Positions 25,463 to 33,250 of a stretch of 57,144 nucleotides of DNA are shown here, in pieces (within the stretch, counting starts at the first letter, position 1; each line of letters begins with the position of its first letter). The translations under genes and the position numbers were made by a program. The DNA is taken from the IMG/VR virus record IMGVR_UViG_3300010370_000043, positions 1 to 57,144 of that record; one strand, 5' to 3'. Source of the DNA: a virus. The notes under the pieces are model-generated. The model was given only the letters and a program-made list of their open reading frames with translations. It was not told where the DNA came from and searched no databases.

Positions 25463-26147
25463 TTCGAGACGGAGGGGCAAGAGATCGGAGTACGAGGTTA
25501 CTCGCGATCGGCATATTCGTGAGAATATGTGGAAAGCGGCTCATGCGGCGAGAAAAGTCGCAACGTTTAGTGGTTTACCGTTTGAAGAGTTGAGATCGGT
25601 AGCGTTAGAGGCGATGGTGAAACTGTATGACAAATGGGATCCGAGCAAGGCGAATTTTAGTACTTGGCTCAATCGGTCTATGACGTTTCAGATTCTTAAT
25701 TATCTTCGTGACAGTTCACGAATGATCAAGATGCCGAGATCATATGCTGACGCATATATGAAGATTCGGAAAATCATTGGCGCGAATCCGGAAATCAGCG
25801 ATGACGACGTTGCCGAACAAACTGGTCTTGATCCGATTCTGATCCGTGAAACCCGTAACGCGTATCAGGTTACGTATCAGGAGGTAAACGAAGACACCGA
25901 GATGCCGATTGATGATGATGACCCGGATCCTGATAGTATTAAGAAGATGCTAACGGATTACAGCGGGACGCTAGAACGGTTATCTGATTTACCAGAAAAG
26001 GAATACAACTTCCTAGTCGATGTATATATCCATAAACGTGCATTATCGACTATCGCGAAGAAGAATCCGGGAGTTTGTACTCATGAAAAGATTCGAGAAC
26101 GTACGGATGAAATACTACGTAAGGTTCTGAGCGACGATGAGTACTAG
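25452..26147 (+). CDS. sigma-70 family RNA polymerase sigma factor
   Basis: A 231-residue transcription initiation factor. Region 2: LPFEELRSVALEAMVKLYDKWDP and FSTWLNRSMTFQILNYLRD, about residues 42-87, the core-binding helix and -10 recognition helix. Region 3: ISDDDVAEQTGLDPILIRETR, about 115-134. After an acidic linker (DDDDPDPDS), region 4-like helices LPEKEYNFLVDVYIHKRALSTIAKK...THEKIRERTDEILRKVL, 178-226. It is fuller than T4 gp55, which lacks classical regions 3-4. ATG 25452 overlaps the thioredoxin-like gene. I infer that it reads the GTTGAAAGC late motif. Its own promoter is of host type, as expected for an activator of late genes. Confidence 0.85.
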   Translation: MELNSRRRGKRSEYEVTRDRHIRENMWKAAHAARKVATFSGLPFEELRSVALEAMVKLYDKWDPSKANFSTWLNRSMTFQILNYLRDSSRMIKMPRSYADAYMKIRKIIGANPEISDDDVAEQTGLDPILIRETRNAYQVTYQEVNEDTEMPIDDDDPDPDSIKKMLTDYSGTLERLSDLPEKEYNFLVDVYIHKRALSTIAKKNPGVCTHEKIRERTDEILRKVLSDDEY

Positions 26148-26856
26148 ACGTTATGTGACCGTATGCGGTCAAGAGTATAACAAAAAAGGGTTCGCGGCTA
26201 AGTGGAGTGCGATGGTGGCTGGCTATGAGGCTGGTGTCACCTTGATCCCTGCCGACACCTCTTTCGTTAACGACATCTTGCTTCGGATTCCTCGCTTCGC
26301 TAGGGTGTTGGCCCGAGGACGAGTATCGTACAAGGTTGTCAACCAGACGTTTAACGGGAAACGGGTCAAAGGTATCGTACTTGTGACACCGAATTCTGGC
26401 TACGAGGTGTGGGTGGGTAAGCAGGTAGTGGTGAAGGCGATGTTTCCGCCGATTAATGCGCCCGATCCGTCGAAGGAAAATCGCAGGAACGTCTTACGTG
26501 CGTTGCGAGGGGTCATTGAACCGCAGATCGCAGAATATCGTAAACGGTTTAAGGGGCAATCGGTTGTCAAATCGTCGTTAACTGGTAAGCCGATATTCGG
26601 CGCTTACCATATCGACCATGTATATCCGTTTATTCGTCTGGTTGAGGAGTGGTGCAGGGAGAAGGGAGTGGACCTGGAGACGTTAAAAGTGAAGTGCATA
26701 GGCACAATATGCCGACTCGAATCCGTAGACCTCGCCGAATCCTGGTTCGATTACCATGCGTTACACGCGGAGTTTCAAGTCCTCGACGCGGCGGAGAATG
26801 TATCAAAGGGAGCCCGATATTTCGGGAGACCGAAAAATTCTATCGAAGATTCGTGA
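26137..26856 (+). CDS. HNH-type protein related to DUF3223/DCL family
   Basis: Last gene of the plus-strand run; ATG 26137 overlaps the sigma gene by 11 bases. The C-terminal part shows SLTGKPIFGAYHIDHVYPF, then FDYHALHAEFQVLDAAENVSKG. The H-D-H plus N...K order is that of an HNH-fold nuclease and is the DUF3223-like pattern. The N-terminal half (YKVVNQTFNGKRVKGIVLVT) is a beta-rich module of unknown role. It might be a free-standing nuclease or a DNA-binding regulator. Its 3' end overlaps the convergent gene at 26803 by 54 bases. Confidence 0.6.
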   Translation: MSTRRYVTVCGQEYNKKGFAAKWSAMVAGYEAGVTLIPADTSFVNDILLRIPRFARVLARGRVSYKVVNQTFNGKRVKGIVLVTPNSGYEVWVGKQVVVKAMFPPINAPDPSKENRRNVLRALRGVIEPQIAEYRKRFKGQSVVKSSLTGKPIFGAYHIDHVYPFIRLVEEWCREKGVDLETLKVKCIGTICRLESVDLAESWFDYHALHAEFQVLDAAENVSKGARYFGRPKNSIEDS

Positions 26857-27339
26857 CGCTTCGATAGCCAAGATTTCGTTGATTTCGGGGGAGTCGGATT
26901 GAGCCCGGTTCAACCATGGGCGGTTGGGGTCGCGAGCCTTAGTGTACCCCGACACTGTCGCATATACCTGCATCGGTTTTCTGCCCACTAACGATTCCGA
27001 CTGGCCGCCGTAACGAGATTGAAGGTAACGGATAACAGGGGAGTCAGGTCCCTGCCTCTCAAGTTCGACTTCGAGGGATTTTAACGAACTCTGCAGGGAA
27101 TCGAATAGCTGTTCTCCGTAGTTACCGCTATCTATCTCGACTGTCGCTGCTTCAATCGACTTAACGTACTGGGAGATGTTATGGGTGAGTTCGCGACTAT
27201 ATCCTTCTGCGACAGTGCGTAGAAACTCTGCCCGGACCGATTCGGCGATTTGAGATACCGCTTCGCGTTTAGCGATTTGCTTAGCGGAATCTTCAATTAT
27301 GTCGCGTATAAACAACCCGAGCAACGACTTAATTATCAT
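26803..27339 (-). CDS. hypothetical helical protein downstream of the hub, 178 aa
   Basis: ATG 27339 overlaps the stop of the hub gene (TAATG), so translation is coupled. The N-terminus is a hydrophobic helix (IIKSLLGLFIRDII), followed by a long charged helical region (residues 20-95), possibly coiled coil. The C-terminus is loop-rich (RYGGQSESLVGRKPMQVY). It may be a hub chaperone or tail-tip subunit by position; no family recognised. Confidence 0.6.
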   Translation of the reverse strand: MIIKSLLGLFIRDIIEDSAKQIAKREAVSQIAESVRAEFLRTVAEGYSRELTHNISQYVKSIEAATVEIDSGNYGEQLFDSLQSSLKSLEVELERQGPDSPVIRYLQSRYGGQSESLVGRKPMQVYATVSGYTKARDPNRPWLNRAQSDSPEINEILAIEASRIFDRIFRSPEISGSL

Positions 27340-30300
27340 TAGTCGTTAATTCGCTGGCATTTAAGCCCCGGGTATATCTTTGCTGCTTGCTGTGAACGTT
27401 CAGGGATTGCACCTTTACCTCTTTCATAGTATTCATTCCATAACGATGCAGCTTCCTCCGGAGATTTAGCAGCATTCATTGCTGCAACTATACCAGGCTT
27501 TACATCTTTACCCTCTTTAATTTCTTTTACCATAAACTGCATTTCACAATCTAAAGTGCTCTGGCTTCCACAGGCTTTTCTAATTCCGTCTTTACGTGTA
27601 TAGCACCACTGAGCTATACCATAACCAGGAGTACCATCCTGTGTACAGCCAGCCCCAGGGTTTGGTAGATTATGTCTATTAGCTCGTATTCCAGATTCCT
27701 CCTGAAAATTTCCTAGTACACCAGCATAAGCGTAGGGATTTGTAATACCAACCGACCTTAACGCCCCCATTACCTGATTCATGGTCGATGTAGAAGCTTT
27801 GAGATAATCCCCTTCGTAATTACATTGTGATGCCGGAAAACTCCCGGTTACACTCGCACCGATTCCTGCCCGGTTGAAATACTCCTGGAACCTTTGTGCT
27901 TCAGAACATAGAACTTCACATGACGATTGCGTTTCATTATATTTCCAGCACAAATCTCCCAATGACCGGATATACCCGTAGTAATCGTTTGTTTTTTCAA
28001 ATTCGCCCGTGAGTTTAAACGACTGCACGTACTCCTCAAACGTCGGAACTTTAATTTGCGAGGTTATATTACCCCAGTCTGATATACCGGTGATTCCGAC
28101 TCGTAAATCTCCTTGGCTCCAGTTGTATCGTACATTTTTAACAAACCATTTGGAGAACCGGCCAGCTATCCAGATTCCCGGATCGATTTCAGCCGGCCGC
28201 CCTTGCTCCACCCACTCATCGTAGCGGGTAATAAGGGATAAGATCGTACGACCAGGGATGATGCGTAATGCTCGTGGGACGCCACGAAACTCTGTAGAAA
28301 CTTCAGCACCTATTGGTGCCGGTCCACTTTGTACACCACGACCGTAACGGGAACCGTTGCCGACAGTATTGGTCTTTACTTTATTCAAAGCTTCATCTTG
28401 GAGGTGAGCCAGAAGAATATATTTACCGTCCGGTCTTTTTACTTCAACTGCATTACCATAACCCTCGTAACCTGAGCTCCCATTTTGTAATACTTTGGTG
28501 ATTACAGCACCTCCGGTAACTGATACCTCTTGCCCATTAATAGATTCACCCGCCGGACCTGGCCCTGAGAAATCTAACCCAGCATGCAGTTTTCCATTTC
28601 TTGGGCCATAGCGCGAGTAAACCCCCCATTTACTGGCAGGAATTCCTCCTATTAAAATATATGGATCGATGTCTGAAATCTCATTCAATGGTTCTCCTTT
28701 GGCTAAAGGTGATGAACGTATTTCAGCATGTAGGTGTGGGCCTGTACTGTCACCGGTGTTTCCTACTCTTCCTGCGAATTGATCTCCGGATTGTCCCGGA
28801 GAAGTCGGTCCACTAGGACTATTGCTTTCCGTTTTGCTAAGGCCGATGTTCTTGAGCTCCTCATCCGTCAGCGCTTTCGCTGGTACCGCATACGACCAAA
28901 CAATGGCGGGAGACACAGTGATAACATCGGAGTTATTGGTATTCAAGATATAAAATCGAACAAACTCCGGCTTATCTGCTGTCGCCGTACCGATCTGCTC
29001 GTTAATTTTTACCTCCGTCCCAACTACGAGTTTGTCTTCTATTTTTGTTAGATTTTGCGTTTCCTGGTAAATCGCTTTGTTCCGACAGTCCTTTTTATCT
29101 TTTTTACAAAAACGAAGAAAATAGTTCGTACCGATAACCACCCTACCACTATCTTTTGATGTTCCTGTCGTTATTCTGCCATCCAGCATCGCAATCGGTT
29201 TCTCACCATTCACACCAATACCATACATATTCGTGCTTTGACGACGCTCGGTCGTAACTTCGGGACCGTTTTCTCTCCAGACAAATCCGCTAGAAGATAG
29301 ACTATCGCTGTAACGCTTGGTTAACTGAGTAAATTGGGGATCAAAATCAGTCAGATTCGTCTTCGCGTTCTTCAGTTTTTCTTTACGAGTATTAGGGTAA
29401 ATGTTATCAAGAACGTATTTTTCATTTTCTCCCAAGCTCGCCCGATCGTATTCAAATCCAAGACCTAGTTGAGTTTGATATTGGTAGTTTTGATTAAAAA
29501 CGCTCGGATCTACTTGACCGGTGATACTATAGCCCTCGTACAACCCTTTGCCGAGATAGAATACCGAGCAGCCCTGGTTTAAGTTCGCTCGCGTACATAT
29601 GGAGATCTTTTTCGCGTATTCCTTTATCGGAAGAGTCAGCATGTTACCGCCAACACTACTGAGATATTTCCGTATTACCTCTTCCGCCGTTACCCCTTTC
29701 TCCTTAAACGACTTCGGCATAACGTAACGCTTCGTATCCGCCTGAGTCGGATCGTTACAAAACGAGACGTTATAGTCGTAGTCGTTTATAATCTTTTCGA
29801 GGTTTTCTTCGAGCGTTTTGTTTTCCTCGAGTTGATAGTTGACTAGATTCTGGTTGAACGTTACGGTTTGCGGGTCAACACCCATTAACGAAACTCTCGG
29901 ATACGAATTTCCATGTTCAATATTGAACGACTGCAGACGAAAATACGTGTCAAGTCCGAATCGAGTTCCCGCCACTTCATACCATAATTTAATCAAGATG
30001 TGGGCGAAATCTCCGAATCCGCCAGTACGGAGGCGAGGATCGTCAATTTCGAGGAATGGGAAGCATTTACCGGATGATGGATCCTCTCCGTCTTTACATG
30101 CCGGCAACATGATATGGTTTGCTGCTGCCGCCGACATACTACTATACGCAGCAGCGGAATCAAAAAGGGCTGCCCAGGCGACACCGGTTAAGTACGGATC
30201 GGTCAGTGTAACATTCGCTGTTGAACCCATCAACGCACTGACGAACTGAGTTGCCTCAGTCGTACCCTGCATGTTTAGGCTTGCAGCGTTTGGTGACCAA

Positions 30301-30410
30301 ACTAGGTTTAGCGACGCATTCGCTACCTGCTTTTCGCTAAAAATGATGACACGTGAACTGCCATACGGCCTGTACCCAACTACGCATTTACAGCGGTACA
30401 GGCCGGACAT
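27339..30410 (-). CDS. baseplate hub with permuted M23 peptidase and phage tail lysozyme domains, 1023 aa
   Basis: A tail-tip protein for penetrating the cell wall. The first ~500 residues resemble a hub (LTDPYLTGVAW, RVSLMGVDPQTVTFNQNL). Then come two hydrolase domains. The M23-type zinc metallopeptidase has all parts but in swapped order: the usual C-terminal half with TGPHLHAEIR (H559, H561) comes first, and the usual N-terminal half with YGPRNGKLHAGLD (H609, D613) and AHL (H669) comes second. Residues about 875-1015 match the phage_lysozyme2 type: YAGVLGNFQEESG (E904/E905), GYGIAQWC and SPEEAASLWNEYYERG. Peptide and glycan bonds of peptidoglycan could thus both be cut. Start is ATG 30410. 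Confidence 0.8.
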   Translation of the reverse strand: MSGLYRCKCVVGYRPYGSSRVIIFSEKQVANASLNLVWSPNAASLNMQGTTEATQFVSALMGSTANVTLTDPYLTGVAWAALFDSAAAYSSMSAAAANHIMLPACKDGEDPSSGKCFPFLEIDDPRLRTGGFGDFAHILIKLWYEVAGTRFGLDTYFRLQSFNIEHGNSYPRVSLMGVDPQTVTFNQNLVNYQLEENKTLEENLEKIINDYDYNVSFCNDPTQADTKRYVMPKSFKEKGVTAEEVIRKYLSSVGGNMLTLPIKEYAKKISICTRANLNQGCSVFYLGKGLYEGYSITGQVDPSVFNQNYQYQTQLGLGFEYDRASLGENEKYVLDNIYPNTRKEKLKNAKTNLTDFDPQFTQLTKRYSDSLSSSGFVWRENGPEVTTERRQSTNMYGIGVNGEKPIAMLDGRITTGTSKDSGRVVIGTNYFLRFCKKDKKDCRNKAIYQETQNLTKIEDKLVVGTEVKINEQIGTATADKPEFVRFYILNTNNSDVITVSPAIVWSYAVPAKALTDEELKNIGLSKTESNSPSGPTSPGQSGDQFAGRVGNTGDSTGPHLHAEIRSSPLAKGEPLNEISDIDPYILIGGIPASKWGVYSRYGPRNGKLHAGLDFSGPGPAGESINGQEVSVTGGAVITKVLQNGSSGYEGYGNAVEVKRPDGKYILLAHLQDEALNKVKTNTVGNGSRYGRGVQSGPAPIGAEVSTEFRGVPRALRIIPGRTILSLITRYDEWVEQGRPAEIDPGIWIAGRFSKWFVKNVRYNWSQGDLRVGITGISDWGNITSQIKVPTFEEYVQSFKLTGEFEKTNDYYGYIRSLGDLCWKYNETQSSCEVLCSEAQRFQEYFNRAGIGASVTGSFPASQCNYEGDYLKASTSTMNQVMGALRSVGITNPYAYAGVLGNFQEESGIRANRHNLPNPGAGCTQDGTPGYGIAQWCYTRKDGIRKACGSQSTLDCEMQFMVKEIKEGKDVKPGIVAAMNAAKSPEEAASLWNEYYERGKGAIPERSQQAAKIYPGLKCQRIND

Positions 30411-30425
30411 CGGTTTCGTTTGCTA

Positions 30426-31145
30426 TCAACCTACGCTAGTGACAGTCGCAGTGCCACCAGATCCTGTAGAGGACCCCTGACCTGAAACGCTACTGTCGAT
30501 AGTCAAGGTGACCACGTCACCTACAGCGAAACCATTACCAGCATCAGTGATTGCGGTAATGGTGGTAATAACACCACTGGCAATGGTCGCTTCGATTGTG
30601 GCTGCGGCGTACTGGGCAGGGTCGGTCCGATCGCCTAGGGCCAGGGTGGCTAGGAATACGACATTGGCCTGGTTGTTGTCTGTGCCGTCAATTGTATAGC
30701 CGCTACCGCCACTTCCCAGTGTCAAAGTTAGAATCGGACCGACGGGGGTGACATTATCAATGATATCAGATAACGTAACGCTAAGAGCATAAACCGCAAC
30801 CATGAAATGGTATCCTCTTTCACCAGCGATACCGACATAACGGGTGACGTTTACAAGCTGATTGTTAAGTGTAACATCATATGGGTTTGTAGGTACATCG
30901 GGGTTATTGACCAGTGCATCGACAATAAGCTCCAGGACACCGTAAGCAAATTTTCTTGATTCGAAACCCATGCTCGGACCACAACCGATAAACTTATTAA
31001 GTAGCGCGGTACGGGCGGCCGGTGTATTAGAACCGGTATTGTATTCTAGTACGAGCTTGTTAGCAAGTACAGTGGTCAAAAAAGTTTGCAGTTCTAGTTT
31101 ATAATTGAACTGGATGCCTACTAGTTTTTTAAGCGTTGCGGACAT
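30426..31145 (-). CDS. tail protein with Gly-rich repeat domain, 239 aa
   Basis: ATG 31145 follows a late motif by about 44 bases, marking a virion gene. Residues 1-135 are helical and unrecognised. The C-terminal ~100 residues contain LGSGGSGYTI, ATIASGVITTITAITDAGNGFAVGDVVTL and an STGSGGTATVTSVG end, a small beta module. A related pattern (GGTGYVPGEY and VTINLLG) appears in the protein at 37390, suggesting a shared domain in virion proteins of this phage. It lies 15 bases upstream of the hub gene and is likely co-transcribed with it. Confidence 0.65.
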   Translation of the reverse strand: MSATLKKLVGIQFNYKLELQTFLTTVLANKLVLEYNTGSNTPAARTALLNKFIGCGPSMGFESRKFAYGVLELIVDALVNNPDVPTNPYDVTLNNQLVNVTRYVGIAGERGYHFMVAVYALSVTLSDIIDNVTPVGPILTLTLGSGGSGYTIDGTDNNQANVVFLATLALGDRTDPAQYAAATIEATIASGVITTITAITDAGNGFAVGDVVTLTIDSSVSGQGSSTGSGGTATVTSVG

Positions 31146-31171
31146 TGGGAATTTACCCGTTAACTATGATC

Positions 31172-31189
31172 TCTCATATAGCTTTCAAC
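31172..31189 (-). promoter_or_regulatory. late-type motif GTTGAAAGC-TA-TATGAGA
   Basis: Complete GTTGAAAGC with TATGAGA two bases on, 44 bases before the ATG at 31145, in the 52-base gap after the GIY-YIG gene. It heads the hub operon. Confidence 0.65.
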
Positions 31190-31197
31190 GGGATGGG

Positions 31198-32130
31198 TCA
31201 AGCTGTGCAAGTCCACCCCTTGTGCTGATTACTTTTCAGATTGGCAACTTGGCTCAAACATGACCTCTTTAATTTTTGATCTGGAAACATTTTTGCTAAC
31301 TCGGCACAGGATTTTTGAAGCACTTGCCCATGGACCGGGTGGTGCCAATCTCTAGAAATATTCCCCTTGTGTCTTTTCGAAGAGTTTTTATTTTCTAAAA
31401 GTCTCCAACCCTTATAGTGAAAGAGTTTATGATTAGCGACGAGACTGAGAGCACTAGAAAAAAGTCTTTTTTCTGGAAACATGTTAATTAGATCTGTCAA
31501 AGACTTTTGCAATATGGCTCCGTGAACAGGGTGAAACCAGTCTCTTGGCTTGTAAAACGGACTTTTTTCTCCTCGGCGATTAATTTTTCTTTGAGACTCA
31601 GACATTTTTCTTTTAGAAGAGTCTGTATGCTTTTTACCAGTCATATGGTTTTTCTCTCCTAGCAAAGCTTCAGATATTTTACGTTTATTTTCCTCTGTGT
31701 GTTTTTTCCCATACATTGGGTTGTTTTCCCCAGACAACGCGATTGAAATTCTCTTTCTGTGCTGTTTTGATTTAGTTTTACCTTTACGTGTTTTAGACAT
31801 CTTTTTTCTGGCATCCTCTGAACAGGTTTTCCCTGTAGAATCAAAGTAAAATCCTGTTGAAGTTGCACGAGATTTGTTGGCAAAAATAGGATTTTTAGCT
31901 ACATTGTTTACTCTGTGTAACTCTATTTCATTCTGCAAGGCTTCCTCTCTCGATGAATAAACTTCTAGGATTGCTTTACCTATAGGTTTAAAGGATACAT
32001 CTGTATATGATCCCAGATATGGATCTGTTTCAGGGGTCTTATCAGCAGGGCATTTTCTATACCCTATATATAATCTACCAAATGGATCAAAGGATACATA
32101 GGTATACCAAATACTTTCTTTAGACCGCAT
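31198..32130 (-). CDS. GIY-YIG homing endonuclease with NUMOD3 repeats
   Basis: A free-standing homing endonuclease. N-terminal GIY-YIG-type domain: WYTYVSF, then RLYIGYRKCP and TDPYLGSY. A middle array of NUMOD3-type DNA-binding repeats follows (ARKKMSKTRKGK, KRISIALSGENNPMYGKKH, KRKISEALLGEKN). The C-terminus has two copies of a ~55-residue module, DWFHPVHGAILQKS...HYKGWRLLENKN and DWHHPVHGQVLQKS...HKGW. It is more AT-rich and Lys-rich than its virion neighbours, a sign of transfer. Start ATG 32130 lies five bases after the stop of the gene at 32136, so it splits two late tail genes. A homologue lies at 52988. Confidence 0.8.
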   Translation of the reverse strand: MRSKESIWYTYVSFDPFGRLYIGYRKCPADKTPETDPYLGSYTDVSFKPIGKAILEVYSSREEALQNEIELHRVNNVAKNPIFANKSRATSTGFYFDSTGKTCSEDARKKMSKTRKGKTKSKQHRKRISIALSGENNPMYGKKHTEENKRKISEALLGEKNHMTGKKHTDSSKRKMSESQRKINRRGEKSPFYKPRDWFHPVHGAILQKSLTDLINMFPEKRLFSSALSLVANHKLFHYKGWRLLENKNSSKRHKGNISRDWHHPVHGQVLQKSCAELAKMFPDQKLKRSCLSQVANLKSNQHKGWTCTA

Positions 32131-32135
32131 AGTTT

Positions 32136-32465
32136 TTAAATTAGTCGGATCTTTAAAAGATTTCCTGTACGATACATCCCACCCACCGGCACGGCTGGTG
32201 TTGCCGCTGCTGCGGCAGCGTCATCAACAAAATCCCGGAGACCTGTGAAATCGATACGGGAAAACGCCACAGCGGTTGTGCCGTTTACGGTACGGGCGAT
32301 ACCATCCGCGCCAACGTAGTAAAGTGATTGAGCCGGTTCGTTAAGAAATAATTCTCCCCGTTTCGCTGCGCTCGCATTGTTGTTGTACAGTCCCTGTACG
32401 TATTGTTGGTTATGGGTGACGTCAGCGGTAAACCGGACGCCCCAACGGGGGAGTGGGACAGGCAT
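32136..32465 (-). CDS. small virion protein, 109 aa
   Basis: I choose ATG 32465; the longer frame begins in the late motif itself (GTTGAAAGC read as VES). The protein starts MPVPLPRWGVRF and has an ELFLNEPAQSLYYVGADG segment, then an alanine-rich stretch (DDAAAAAATPAVPVGG). This resembles the baseplate-attachment N-terminus of phage fibre proteins. No full family is recognised. The GIY-YIG gene follows it directly. Confidence 0.6.
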   Translation of the reverse strand: MPVPLPRWGVRFTADVTHNQQYVQGLYNNNASAAKRGELFLNEPAQSLYYVGADGIARTVNGTTAVAFSRIDFTGLRDFVDDAAAAAATPAVPVGGMYRTGNLLKIRLI

Positions 32466-32483
32466 GGGCGGCAGGGTGGGTAC

Positions 32484-32501
32484 TTCTACCTTGCTTTCAA
32501 C
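32484..32501 (-). promoter_or_regulatory. late-type motif GTTGAAAGC-AA-GGTAGAA
   Basis: Exact GTTGAAAGC block; the distal element reads GGTAGAA. It stands 36 bases before ATG 32465 and decides that start. Confidence 0.55.
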
Positions 32502-32542
32502 GGGCAAAAGTCGTAGGATATGGTCTCTATGCTAACGGATCC

Positions 32543-33133
32543 ATGGAAACGATTATTGTTCTTGGTGCGGACCGGGTTGGTAAAACCACGGTAATAAGAA
32601 ATACAAGCGAACAGCTTAAGGGGTACGGATCAACTATTACAATCGCACACTTCGGTGCGGTGAACTCGAAATCCCACTCACCTGTCCAGCAGTTCACTGA
32701 CTTTATCGGGTCGTACGACAACCGTGCATGTGATTTTCTCATTTTTGACCGGTTTGTCTCTGATACATTGTTCTATGAACCGTATCGGTATCAGCTTCCA
32801 CCTATCCCCCATGCCTATGCGAGCGAGGTGGAATCGATGCTGATTGAGGTGTCAGAACGTCTAGATATCGTGCTAATTAACCATGCCTGGAACGATGACA
32901 TGGTAGAACGACATAGAGATGAAATTGTCGCTGAGAATCCTGGCTGTACAAGTTACTGGATAAATGCGCAACTAGAAAAACGACGTGCTGAGCACGAAGC
33001 GTATTACGAGTTTACACGCAACTATTTAAGCAATACGACAATCGTTCCCCAAAGTTCTGTTCATTACCTTGACGGTGACCTGTACAGTGATGATATCAAT
33101 TTATCATATTGCGACGGACTCGAAATCCCCTAA
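32543..33133 (+). CDS. deoxynucleoside monophosphate kinase-like P-loop protein
   Basis: ATG 32543 gives 196 residues with METIIVLGADRVGKTT at the N-terminus, a Walker A loop G8-T16. FLIFDRFVSDTLFY then resembles the DR(Y/F) motif of thymidylate and dNMP kinases. It would phosphorylate a dNMP (likely dTMP) or a deoxynucleoside, adding to the ribonucleotide reductase and dUTPase. I cannot tell substrate from sequence. Its start lies about 40 bases from the divergent late motif at 32484. A weak -10-like TATGCT at 32528-32533 may be its promoter. Confidence 0.65.
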   Translation: METIIVLGADRVGKTTVIRNTSEQLKGYGSTITIAHFGAVNSKSHSPVQQFTDFIGSYDNRACDFLIFDRFVSDTLFYEPYRYQLPPIPHAYASEVESMLIEVSERLDIVLINHAWNDDMVERHRDEIVAENPGCTSYWINAQLEKRRAEHEAYYEFTRNYLSNTTIVPQSSVHYLDGDLYSDDINLSYCDGLEIP

Positions 33134-33137
33134 ATTC

Positions 33138-33155
33138 GTTGAAAGCAGTATAGGA
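33138..33155 (+). promoter_or_regulatory. late-type motif GTTGAAAGC-AG-TATAGGA
   Basis: Exact GTTGAAAGC with TATAGGA two bases on, five bases after the kinase stop. It is 113 bases from the phoH start, much more than in other copies, and a strong terminator lies between. Confidence 0.65.
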
Positions 33156-33161
33156 AGGACA

Positions 33162-33233
33162 GATCAGTGTGATTCACGACCTGCCAAAATTCCCATGGGC
33201 GTACGTACACATTGTGTGCTGCGCCCATTTTTT
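33162..33233 (+). ncRNA. candidate late small RNA or leader between promoter and terminator
   Basis: If transcription starts a few bases after the late motif at 33138-33155, the RNA would end in the terminator hairpin at 33195-33228 after roughly 70 bases. It has no clear start codon with a ribosome site and no recognisable family. It could be an sRNA, or simply a readthrough-controlled leader of phoH. The start coordinate is an estimate. Confidence 0.3.
33195..33233 (+). terminator. intrinsic terminator upstream of phoH
   Basis: ATGGGCG (33195-33201) pairs with CGCCCAT (33222-33228), with further internal pairing of GTACACA and TGTGTGC, and the stem runs directly into six T. It would stop transcripts of the kinase gene and also those from the late motif at 33138. 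Confidence 0.75.
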
Positions 33234-33250
33234 GTATCTACACCAATTAC

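Noticed and set aside
33212-33250. Longer phoH start with a 13-residue extension
   Set aside because: The extension would translate the terminator hairpin and T run; PhoH homology begins near the ATG at 33251.
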